From assembly GCA_015709675.1 (NCBI GenBank), contig CP054182.1:1839448-1903447 (forward strand): DNA of 64,000 bases. The letters run 5' to 3'. Within the stretch, counting starts at the first letter, position 1. The number at the start of each line of letters is the position of its first letter. Origin of the DNA: Ignavibacteriales bacterium. Lineage in GTDB: Bacteria; Bacteroidota; Ignavibacteria; Ignavibacteriales; Ignavibacteriaceae. Shown here one piece after another: positions 17,370 to 26,800 of the stretch. A model generated the notes under the pieces. It was given only the letters and a program-made list of their open reading frames with translations. It ran no database searches and was not told where the DNA came from. A program made the position numbers and the translations under genes.

Positions 17370-20300
17370 TTATTTGCCGTGACAAGCTTTATACTTTTTA
17401 CCGCTTCCGCAGGGGCAGGGGTCGTTTCTGCCGACCCGTTCTTCAACGCGAACCGGCTGATTGCTCCGCTGTGCTGCCGCAGCACCAGGACCACGTTCCA
17501 TTTCGAAAGCGCTCTTTGATTCAAGAAGCTGCTTACGCGCCTGTGATGTTCTTCTTGCACGCTCTCTCTCTTCAACCTCGGATGGCATCTGAGGGAAGAA
17601 TTTGAAGCAGAATGACACAACCTCATTTCTAATTTTGGTATTCAGTTCAAGGAACATTTCGAAGGCTTCATTCTTATATTCAACAAGCGGATCCTTCTGG
17701 GCATAGGCACGGAGTCCGATACCTTCCTTCAGGTCATCCATATCGCGCAGATGTTCTTTCCAGCGTGTATCTGTTACCGTGAGGAAAGCGTAGCGCTCGA
17801 TGCGCGCCATATTATCGGCACCAAGGGTTTCTTCCTTGCGGGCGTAAAAATCTCTGGATGCTTTGCTGAGAGCGTCTATATATCCTGCTTTACCGAGTTT
17901 CTGGAAATCTTCAGGAGTAATTTTCACGTCAATGAGCATATTCTGAACGAATTCCTGACGAATGAGTTCAAGATCACCATTATCAGCATGTTTGTTTACT
18001 AACTCGTCAATATACTCATCGAGCATTTCAAAGACCTGATCTTTAAGCCGTTCACCCTCAAGTGCCCGTTTTCTTCTCTGATAGACAATGCTTCTCTGCT
18101 GATTCATCACGTTGTCATATTCAAGCAGACGTTTTCTGATCGCGAAGTTATTCTCTTCAACACGCTTCTGTGCTCGTTCAACCGATTTGGTAATCCATGG
18201 ATGCTGGATGACTTCACCTTCATCCATCTTCATCCTCTCCATTACGGAAGCCATTTTATCGCTTCCGAAGAGGCGCATCAGATCATCCTCGAGTGAAAGA
18301 TAAAATTTGGAAGTACCCGGATCACCCTGTCTTCCTGAACGGCCGCGCAGCTGGCGGTCAATACGGCGGGACTCATGACGCTCTGTGCCAAGTATATATA
18401 AACCTCCGCGGTCTTTCACACCGGCACCAAGTTTAATATCGGTTCCGCGGCCCGCCATGTTGGTCGCGATGGTTACCGCCCCTACCTGTCCGGCACTGGT
18501 AACAATCTCTGCTTCCCGCTGATGCTGCTTCGCGTTAAGTACATTATGGGGAATATTTTTGCGCTTAAGCATTCTGCTCAGTGTTTCCGAAACTTCAACT
18601 GAGGTAGTACCAACCAGAACCGGTCTTCCCTCCTTACGGAGTTCTTCAACATGCTCTATGATGGCGTTATATTTTTCACGCTTTGTTTTATATATCGCGT
18701 CATCAAGGTCTTCGCGGGTTACCGGGCGGTTGGTAGGGATGACCACTACTTCAAGCTTATATATCTCAAAAAATTCACCTTCCTCAGTTTCCGCGGTACC
18801 GGTCATGCCTGCCAGTTTTTTATACATGCGGAAGTAGTTCTGCAGGGTGATGGTAGCTAAGGTTTGTGTGTCCTTTTCTACATGGACATTCTCTTTTGCT
18901 TCTATTGCCTGGTGCAAGCCGTCTGAATAGCGTCTTCCGGGGAGCACACGGCCGGTGAATTCATCCACAATGGCAATCTTGCCTTCATCGGTAACTACAT
19001 ATTCATCATCACGGTCATAAAGTGTATATGCCCGCAGGAGCTGATGCACGGTGTGGATGCTGTCGCTGCGCTGTCCGTACTGCGCGTAAAGTGCTTCTTT
19101 CTTTTTTGCTTTTTCTTCTTCGGAAAGGGAATGATCGTTTTCCAGTTTCGCGAACTCAGTACCGAGATCGGTCATAACGAAGAATTCTTTTCCTTCGCGT
19201 GTTGCCTTGCTCAGTTCTTCCCGCCCTTTCTCAGTAAGATCAATGGTGTGATTTTTTTCATCAATAACGAAATAGAGTTCGTCATCAATGATATACATAT
19301 TCTTTCCTTTTTCGCGGAGGAACTCCAGTTCAACTTCCTGCTGAAGTTTCTTATAATGGGGCTCAGAAAGCATTCTGACCAGCTGACGGTTTTTTGGGAG
19401 TCCGCGGTACGCTCTCAGCAGCAGTTTACCGGCTTCATACTCTGAATCTTTGTCGTCTTTGGAAAGAAGATCTTCGGCTTCCTTAACCAGTTTTGCGACA
19501 AGGTTGGACTGCAGCCGGACAAGTTTTTCTACCCCGGGCTTAAACTCATTAAACTTATGATCATCAACATCAACCTGGCCTGAGATAATGAGAGGGGTAC
19601 GGGCCTCGTCAATAAGAACGGAGTCAACTTCATCCACTATTGCGTAGTTATGAATACGCTGCACCAGAAATTCGGAATCAATTGCCATGTTATCGCGGAG
19701 GTAATCAAAACCGAATTCGTTATTGGTTCCGTATATAATATCACAGTTATACTGCATTTTCCTTCTGTCAGGAGGCATATTTGAGGTGATGCATCCGACA
19801 GTGAGACCGTGGAATTCAAAAATTTTACCCATCCACTGGGAGTCACGCTGAGCCAGGTAATCGTTTACAGTTACAAGGTGTACACCTCGTCCGGTCAGAG
19901 CGTTAAGGTAAAGAGGGAGAGTAGCTACAAGAGTTTTACCTTCACCGGTTGCCATTTCCGCAATTTTACCCTGATGAAGCACAACGCCGCCCATGAGCTG
20001 AACATCGTAGGGAACCATCTCCCAGGGGAGTTTATGTCCCATCACATCCCATGCGGTACCGACTAATTTTTTACAGGTGGCCTTTACGACAGCGTACGCT
20101 TCTGGAAGCAGTTCATCGAGAACTTCTTCATAGAGCTCATCAAGCTGTTTATTCAGTTCATCCAGCTGGCTGTGGGCATCCTCCCGGTCAAACTCCTCAT
20201 TAGATCTGAGACGTGCGTGCATATCCTCAATTTGGCCGCGGAGCTCAGCGGTTCTTTCGCCGATGATATTCTTAAATTCCTGGGTTTTGGCTCTCAGTTC

Positions 20301-20420
20301 ATCATCAGAGAGCTGTGAAATGGATTCATAATGAGCATTAATTTCATCCACGAGGGGCTGAAGAAGCTGAACGTCTTTAGACTTTTTATCGCCGAAAATC
20401 TTCTTGAGAAACTGGATCAT
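17370..20420 (-). CDS. secA: Preprotein translocase ATPase SecA
   Basis: The 1016-residue motor ATPase that pushes unfolded preproteins through SecYEG. Walker A is MATGEGKTLVA (about residue 160), the DEAD-like box is VDEVDSVLIDEARTPLIISG, and the second nucleotide domain has TNMAGRGTDIKLG and RQLRGRSGRQGD. The pre-protein cross-linking, helical scaffold and wing domains are present. The C-terminus ends with the zinc-binding linker NDPCPCGSGKKYKACHGK, which binds SecB or ribosomes in other species. The length exceeds E. coli SecA (901) because of insertions, as is common in Bacteroidota relatives. Confidence 0.97.
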   Translation of the reverse strand: MIQFLKKIFGDKKSKDVQLLQPLVDEINAHYESISQLSDDELRAKTQEFKNIIGERTAELRGQIEDMHARLRSNEEFDREDAHSQLDELNKQLDELYEEVLDELLPEAYAVVKATCKKLVGTAWDVMGHKLPWEMVPYDVQLMGGVVLHQGKIAEMATGEGKTLVATLPLYLNALTGRGVHLVTVNDYLAQRDSQWMGKIFEFHGLTVGCITSNMPPDRRKMQYNCDIIYGTNNEFGFDYLRDNMAIDSEFLVQRIHNYAIVDEVDSVLIDEARTPLIISGQVDVDDHKFNEFKPGVEKLVRLQSNLVAKLVKEAEDLLSKDDKDSEYEAGKLLLRAYRGLPKNRQLVRMLSEPHYKKLQQEVELEFLREKGKNMYIIDDELYFVIDEKNHTIDLTEKGREELSKATREGKEFFVMTDLGTEFAKLENDHSLSEEEKAKKKEALYAQYGQRSDSIHTVHQLLRAYTLYDRDDEYVVTDEGKIAIVDEFTGRVLPGRRYSDGLHQAIEAKENVHVEKDTQTLATITLQNYFRMYKKLAGMTGTAETEEGEFFEIYKLEVVVIPTNRPVTREDLDDAIYKTKREKYNAIIEHVEELRKEGRPVLVGTTSVEVSETLSRMLKRKNIPHNVLNAKQHQREAEIVTSAGQVGAVTIATNMAGRGTDIKLGAGVKDRGGLYILGTERHESRRIDRQLRGRSGRQGDPGTSKFYLSLEDDLMRLFGSDKMASVMERMKMDEGEVIQHPWITKSVERAQKRVEENNFAIRKRLLEYDNVMNQQRSIVYQRRKRALEGERLKDQVFEMLDEYIDELVNKHADNGDLELIRQEFVQNMLIDVKITPEDFQKLGKAGYIDALSKASRDFYARKEETLGADNMARIERYAFLTVTDTRWKEHLRDMDDLKEGIGLRAYAQKDPLVEYKNEAFEMFLELNTKIRNEVVSFCFKFFPQMPSEVEERERARRTSQARKQLLESKSAFEMERGPGAAAAQRSNQPVRVEERVGRNDPCPCGSGKKYKACHGK

Positions 20421-20463
20421 TCCTTAGGGGCCTTGTTATTAAATTCTATTTATTGGCAAACTA

Positions 20464-20471
20464 CAAATATA
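20464..20471 (-). promoter_or_regulatory. Putative TATATTTG -7 promoter box for secA
   Basis: On the minus strand CTTATATTTGTAG matches the Bacteroidota -7 consensus TAnnTTTG and sits about 45 bases upstream of the secA ATG. The same string occurs upstream of glyQS and prmA. A -33 TTG at the ideal distance is not obvious. Confidence 0.5.
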
Positions 20472-20603
20472 AGAAGCAAAAGGATACCCTCTCCGTCAAA
20501 AATCAGTCCGTCAGAACTCATTCAGAAAGGATAATTCCAAAATTTCATCCAAAAGGAGGGGAAATGCACCGCTTCTTCAGGGTCTTAGACGCTCCGACTT
20601 TCT

Positions 20604-20611
20604 TATATTTG
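20604..20611 (+). promoter_or_regulatory. Putative TATATTTG -7 promoter box for glyQS
   Basis: CTTATATTTGCAGG on the plus strand mirrors the secA box. It lies 35 bases before the glyQS ATG, which is itself preceded by a TAAGGA ribosome-binding site. Confidence 0.5.
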
Positions 20612-20645
20612 CAGGATTATTGAAAAAAAGTAAGGAAATTCCGGG

Positions 20646-22139
20646 ATGTCGCAGAAAAATGCGAATGACACATTAGAAAAAATCGTCTCTTTAGCCAAAC
20701 GCAAAGGTTTTGTTTTCCAATCCAGCGAAATTTACGGCGGTCTGAACGGCTGCTGGGATTACGGTCCATTGGGAGTTGAGCTCCTAAAAAACCTGAAAGA
20801 GGAGTGGTGGAAATTTATGACCTACCGGGACGATGTTGAGGGGCTTGATGCTTCTATTCTGATGCATCCCCGAGTCTGGGAGGCCTCAGGGCATGTGGCA
20901 AACTTTACGGACCCGATGATAGACTGCAAGCAGTGCAAAGCCCGGTTCCGTTTGGACCATCTCTCAGAGAATATTCCGGTAAAAAAGAGAAAGAAAGTTC
21001 TTGAAACCGTGCTTGAAAGGCTGCCTGAGGCATATAAAGCAGAAGCTGAAGCCGTGGTGAAAGATAAGTCAGAAGAGCAGGATGGCACGGCTCTTCTTGA
21101 AAAGATTTTTGAAGATAAATCTGCCGCGGAAATAGTCATCAGTGAACTTACCTGTCCGCAGTGCGGAAACAAAGGCACCTTTACTTTGCCCCGGCTTTTT
21201 AATCTGATGTTTAAAACTTTCATCGGGCCGGTTGAAGACAGCGGTGCTGCTGTATATCTCCGTCCCGAAACCGCACAGGGAATATTCGTAAATTTCCTGA
21301 ATGTGCAGAATGCTTCACGTCAGAAAGTGCCTTTCGGTATTGCTCAGATAGGCAAGGCATTCCGGAATGAAATTAACACCAAGTATTTTCTTTTCAGAAC
21401 CCGTGAGTTCGAACAGATGGAAATGCAGTTCTTTGTAAATCCTAACAAGGACAAAGAATGGTATGACTACTGGAAGGCAGAGCGTCTTCAGTGGTATATA
21501 AACCTTGGTATGAGCAGGGAAAATCTCCGCTACCACGATCATCCTGCGAACAAACTTGCGCATTACGCCAAAGAAGCAACAGATATTGAATTTAAGTTCC
21601 CGTTTGGCTGGGGTGAGATTGAAGGCATTCATAACCGGACGAATTTTGACCTGAGCCGCCATAAAGAATATTCAGGAAAATCACTTGAGTATTTTGATGA
21701 TGAGAGCAAGGAAAAGTATACTCCGTTCATTATTGAGACATCAGCAGGTGCAAGCCGCGGATTTATGGCATTTCTCATCAACGCATATAATGAAGAAGTG
21801 GTAAACGGCGAGCAGAGAGTGGTGCTCAGATTCCATCAGCGTCTGGCTCCTATTAAGGCAGCTATACTCCCGCTGGTTAACAAGGACGGTATGCCTGAGA
21901 TCGCCCGCAAGATTGAATCAGATATACGCCGCAACTTTAAGGTATTTTATGATGATAAGGGGGCAGTCGGCCGCCGTTACAGAAGAATGGATGAAGCGGG
22001 AACCCCCTATTGCATCACCATAGACACGCAGACTACCGAAGACGGCAGTGTGACTGTGCGTGAGAGGGATTCCATGCAGCAGGAGCGGATTGACGCTTCA
22101 CGGCTGAATGAATATCTGGCCGGAAGACTGTTAAGCTGA
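20646..22139 (+). CDS. glyQS: Glycyl-tRNA synthetase (dimeric, class II)
   Basis: A 497-residue homodimeric-type GlyRS that charges tRNA-Gly. The class II motifs are present: motif 1 in the ESWHVANF-like region (ASGHVANFTDP), motif 2 FRNEINTKYFLFRTREFEQMEM, motif 3 GASRGFMAFLI. YGGLNGCWDYGPLG near the N-terminus is the glycine enzyme signature. A zinc-ribbon-like insertion uses CKQC and CPQC pairs (about residues 97-180) with a Lys/Glu-rich helical stretch between. The C-terminal anticodon-binding domain begins at LAPIKAAILPL. It is the alpha-2 type, not the bacterial alpha2-beta2 enzyme, as is usual in Bacteroidota/Chlorobi relatives. Confidence 0.96.
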   Translation: MSQKNANDTLEKIVSLAKRKGFVFQSSEIYGGLNGCWDYGPLGVELLKNLKEEWWKFMTYRDDVEGLDASILMHPRVWEASGHVANFTDPMIDCKQCKARFRLDHLSENIPVKKRKKVLETVLERLPEAYKAEAEAVVKDKSEEQDGTALLEKIFEDKSAAEIVISELTCPQCGNKGTFTLPRLFNLMFKTFIGPVEDSGAAVYLRPETAQGIFVNFLNVQNASRQKVPFGIAQIGKAFRNEINTKYFLFRTREFEQMEMQFFVNPNKDKEWYDYWKAERLQWYINLGMSRENLRYHDHPANKLAHYAKEATDIEFKFPFGWGEIEGIHNRTNFDLSRHKEYSGKSLEYFDDESKEKYTPFIIETSAGASRGFMAFLINAYNEEVVNGEQRVVLRFHQRLAPIKAAILPLVNKDGMPEIARKIESDIRRNFKVFYDDKGAVGRRYRRMDEAGTPYCITIDTQTTEDGSVTVRERDSMQQERIDASRLNEYLAGRLLS

Positions 22140-22187
22140 AACTAATACCAGTAACCAGAAGTATAAAGAAGTAAAGCCCCGGAGAAG

Positions 22188-23330
22188 ATGATTATGATTA
22201 AACGGTATATCTTTCTGTTCCTTCTGCTGACCTCCTCAGGATTCAGCCAGGATGCTAAGTTTGATTCCCTCGTGACCGGAGGAATCATGCAGATATATAA
22301 TATACAGTTTCAGGAAGCTGAAGTTACTTTCAGAAAAGTAATAGCCGACTATCCGGAGCATCCCGCCGGCAGGTTTTTCCTTGCGATGATTGACTGGTGG
22401 AAGATTCTTCTTGACCTTGATACCGAGATTTATGATGAGGGCTTCTACGAAAAGCTGGAAGATGTCATCTATTTCTGTGATGATGTCCTTGACCGGGATG
22501 AAAACAATGTTGATGCGCTCTTCTTTAAGGGAGGAGCAATTGGTTTCCGGGGACGGCTCCGCTCGCTGCGTGAAAGCTGGCTGAAGGCTGCTGATGACGG
22601 CCGTGAAGCGCTTCCGATTGTGCAGCGCGCGTCCAAGCTGAATCCCGCCAACAAAGATGTGCAGCTTGGATTTGGTATATATAACTACCTTGCCGCGGTC
22701 ATACCCGACCGTTATCCGATTCTTAAACCTGTAATGCTTTTCTTTCCTTCAGGCAATAAAGAGCTGGGTTTGAGGCAGCTTAATGAAACGGCGGATTTCG
22801 GAAAATACGCAAAGTTCGAGGCAATTTATTTTTTGATGACTCTGCATTATCAGTTTGAAAATGACTCCTATAAAGCGGATGAATACGCAAACCGGCTGAT
22901 ATCCATGTTCCCGGAGAATCCGGTCTTTCTGAGATGGAAGGGAAGAATCTTAGTGAGAAAAGGGGAAGGTGAAAAGTATTTCGAGATTTTCAAAAGAGTG
23001 TATGAAGGGGCAAATGACTCGCTTCCCGGCTATAATACCCGCGCAAAAAGAGAAGCGGCATATTATGCAGGTTTATATAAGCGGAATATCTCGCAGCCCG
23101 ATTCAGCACTTGTTTACTTTGAAGAGTGCGAACGGCTTTCACGCCAGCTTGATAAAAAAGAGCCGTCCGGATTCCTGATAAATACGGTATTATATCTTGG
23201 CATGATGAACGATGCGGTCGGCAACCGGGATAAGGCAGTCGAATATTATAACGAAACACTCCGGATGAAGGAATACGGTTCCTCACATCAGTTTGCGAGA
23301 CAGTATTTAAAAGAGCCTTACAGGTATTAA
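22188..23330 (+). CDS. Exported TPR-repeat protein of unknown function
   Basis: A 380-residue protein with a signal peptide (MIMIKRYIFLFLLLTSSGFSQ) and helical repeats of TPR type through most of its length, for example MQIYNIQFQEAEVTFRKVI, AGRFFLAMIDWWKILLDL and DKAVEYYNETLRMKEYG. A central segment YNYLAAVIPDRYPILKPVM includes a hydrophobic stretch. Similar periplasmic TPR proteins are common in this phylum and have no assigned role. It lies 48 bases after glyQS on the same strand and may be co-transcribed. Confidence 0.65.
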   Translation: MIMIKRYIFLFLLLTSSGFSQDAKFDSLVTGGIMQIYNIQFQEAEVTFRKVIADYPEHPAGRFFLAMIDWWKILLDLDTEIYDEGFYEKLEDVIYFCDDVLDRDENNVDALFFKGGAIGFRGRLRSLRESWLKAADDGREALPIVQRASKLNPANKDVQLGFGIYNYLAAVIPDRYPILKPVMLFFPSGNKELGLRQLNETADFGKYAKFEAIYFLMTLHYQFENDSYKADEYANRLISMFPENPVFLRWKGRILVRKGEGEKYFEIFKRVYEGANDSLPGYNTRAKREAAYYAGLYKRNISQPDSALVYFEECERLSRQLDKKEPSGFLINTVLYLGMMNDAVGNRDKAVEYYNETLRMKEYGSSHQFARQYLKEPYRY

Positions 23331-23864
23331 TTAACGTGCAAGGCACGATGAACATTATTGCCTGATAGATTTACGTTTGTTAAGCAAGGCTGAGTGCCGC
23401 TGAATCTGAATGGGGGATTCACATGTTTCCTTTCGAGAATATCACCCGATATTTGACACTTCTGCAGAGAGGGGATTCTGCAGAAGTCATCAAACTAATC
23501 TGTTTATTTGATTTAATTATTCACATTGACAGATTCCTGATTTATTGCTATTTTTTCCCGATCATAATGTAAAAAGTCGGTTTTCCGATACACTGAAACA
23601 TTGCCTGAGAGGGGATGATTTTATCCCTAAGCCTGGAACAGAGAATACTTTAACCCGGGCTGTTAAGATGAGTGAGTTAAACCGGTAGAATTGGCATTCC
23701 TTCTCTTGAAACTGAGATATGAATAACTATATTACCTGTTGAAAAATTCAACATTTTCAGGCCCTGACCGGTCAAAATGGTGAAACCCAGATTCCGGTTC
23801 ACGGCGCACATGAACAACATATTGTGTATTCAATACTTTTTTGATTTAATTCAATATGTTATAA
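23331..23864. other. Gene-free region upstream of the giant kinase
   Basis: No gene was recognised in this 534-base stretch. It contains a perfect 9-bp dyad, CTTCTGCAG and CTGCAGAAG (23459-23467 and 23478-23486, loop of ten), and a short CTGACCGGTCA palindrome near 23763. Neither has a T tract, so they are not typical terminators; regulatory sites for the signalling operon are possible. The kinase start at 23865 has no strong ribosome-binding site. Confidence 0.5.
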
Positions 23865-26800
23865 ATGAAAACTCACGTCCAAGGCAGACGGAAAAACGGT
23901 ATCTCCTCTGCAAAAGCTGAGGACCAGAAAATCAGGGTGTTTCAATACACCTCCCCGGCCGATTCAGTAAGGGAATTATTAGACTCTTTACCGCATTTTT
24001 CCCCGGCTTCTGATCAGGCAATTCTGCTTATATGCAGGAAGCAGTTAGTTACTGATTTACCCGGGCAACTTCCTTCAGGAATCAAACTGGGTGTGGATGC
24101 TGAAATACTTTCCGGGGCAACTGTTTATATTATTAAAGACTCTGACGGGTTTCAGGTCAGGGAAGGGAAACTTAGACTCACTTCAAAATCCACTTCCGAA
24201 AAGAATTCAAGATCATCACCGGAAAAACTCAGTAAAAGGGCAGAAACTCCTGCATTCTTCTCAGAGCTATCCAAATTTATACTCTATGAAAGTAGTGACT
24301 GGCTTCTGCTCGGTTCTGACCGACGGATAGAGTTTGCAGCTTCTTCAGCGGCAAAACTTCTCGGCTCTCCGGCAGAAAGTTTTTTGCACAAAGAAATAGA
24401 ATCACTCTTTCAGAAACAGGCAGTCTCATCACTCAGACAATGTATTAAGGGAAGCATAACATCGGGGAGAAAAACCAGGGGAATATTCCCTCTGAAGAAT
24501 ACATCTGAATCAAAGGAAGCCAAATATCTTGAATGTGTATTTCAGCGATTCTCAGCCGGCTTCAATGACAGTAAATTAATCGTAACTCTCCGGGACAGCA
24601 CTAAAGAAAAGATCGCAGAAAAAACTTACGAAGAGACACTGATAAAACTGAGGGAAAGAGTAAAAGAACAATCCTGTCTATACAGTATATCCTCTCTCGC
24701 CACGCAGAATCTGACAACCGGAGAACTTCTCAGTTCGGTTGTCTGTCTGATTCCTTCGGCGTTTTATTACCCAGAACGGACGTTTGCCCGGATACGGCTC
24801 GGCGGACAGGAGTATACATCAGAAAACGGCCCGGCAGCAGGCAAACACTTCAGGACAGAAAAAATTCTTGATGATAAAAAGCGGCTCTCCATTGAAATAT
24901 ATCTCAGGCAGGATAAATCCCCGAAAGAAAAAATTGATTTTCTTCCTGAAGAAAAGAAACTCATCGAATCAATAGCCTCAACTCTGGCTCTTATTCTGAA
25001 TCAGCTGTTCACGGCACAGCAGATGATTGAAAACCGGGACAGACTTACCAGTGTAATTGAAACTGAACCGGCATGCGTAAAAATCGTCTCGGCAAACGGT
25101 AAGCTCATCCACATGAATAACTCCGGTCTGAAGATGATTCAGGCAGAAAAAGCCGGTAAAAAATTATTCGGGACAGATGTATCTGCTCTTATTCTTGAAG
25201 AGGATAGACATATATACCGCAGCCTGCACAAAAACGCGCTGCGGGGACAGAAAGGTGAAGCGCGTTTCAGAGTTAAAGGACTTCGCGGTAAGATAGTCTG
25301 GATGGAGAGCAGCTCTGTTCCTCTCAGGGATGCACAAAACAGAATAACTTCCGTTCTGAGCGTGACGAGGGATATTACTGAACAGGTAAAGTCAGAAATA
25401 GAAATCAGGCTGCTGAATAAGGAACTGGAACTTCTTCTTCAGTCAAGCGGTGAAGGACTCTTCGGAATCAATCTTGAAGGCAATTGTACATTTATTAACG
25501 ATGCTGCTTTACGTCTTCTTGGTTATAAGAGAAAAGACTGTATCGGCAAAAATATGCACCAGCTGATTCATCATCACCGGATTGACGGCTCGTTATATCC
25601 GGAAGAAGAATGTCCGATATATCATGAAAATATCGGAAGCATCCGGACGGAACATACTGATGAAGTATTCTGGAAAGCGGACGGAAGTCCTGTGCCTGTG
25701 AGATTCTTTTCGAATCCGATTATTGATGAAGGCAAAGTAACCGGAGTTACTGTTACTTTTAACGATATCTCGGAACAGAAGCGGAAAGAACTTGAAATAA
25801 TCACCATAAAGAATAACACCGAAGCTTTAATTAACAGCACGGACGATCTGATCTGGTCAGTTGATAAAAACCACAAACTGATTGCGTGTAATGCTGCATT
25901 CCGGCAGCTGATAAGCAGAGTATCATCCGACGACATTAAACCTGGTGATCCGGTACTAAAGAAAATGGGATGCACGCCGGCAGAAAAGAAAATCTGGACA
26001 GGTTACCTGGAGGAAGTCTTCCGGGGCAAAGGTGTTGCGGTAGCCGCTGAAAAGGTAATCAGCAGGGATGATGCAATCCGTTCCCTGAACATGAATCCGA
26101 TATACAGTCCTTCGGGAAAAATTTTTGGTGCGGCCTGTTACAGCAAAAACCTGACGGAGGATATCAGGCGTGAAGAGATGCTCGAAAAAACCAGAAATTC
26201 CCTCAAAAGAGTTTTTGATCAGTCAATTGATGTGATTTGCACAGTGAATGAAGAGGGCTGTTTTGAACTGGTCAGCAGCGCTTCAGAACAGGTTCTGGGA
26301 TATCTTCCTCAAGAACTTAGCGGAAAACATTATTCTCAATTTGTGCATCCGGCTGATCTGAAGAGGACTGATGCAATTGTTAAAAAGATAATTTCCGGAA
26401 AAATCATCAGGAATTTCGAAAACAGATATATCCGGAAGGATGGTTCTGAGATTCTTGTTAACTGGTCAGCAGCATGGGATGAAGATGATAAACTGATGTA
26501 TTGCGTTGCACGGGATGGTACTGAGGTGAGAGAAGCTCAGGAGAAAATACTTCTGAGTGAAAGCCGGTTCCGGAATCTGGTGCAGGAAGCAACGGATTTA
26601 CTTGCTATCCTTACTCCTGACGGAATCTATCAGTATGTCAGCCCGACAACCATAAAACTGCTTGGCTGGACACCTGAGGACTTCATCGGAAAAAATGCGT
26701 TCGAGTTCATTCATGAGGATGATAAAGAACGGACGTTGAATCAGTTTAAGAAACTTTCCGGTTCAAGAAAGCTGAAGTTTGAACCGTTCAGGTTTAAGCA

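Noticed and set aside
17370-20420. SecA2-type accessory translocase
   Set aside because: Full length with all domains and the C-terminal zinc motif, and it is the only secA visible, so it is taken as the primary SecA.
23331-23864. tRNA or small RNA gene before the giant kinase
   Set aside because: No cloverleaf or promoter-terminator pair could be found; only isolated dyads are present.
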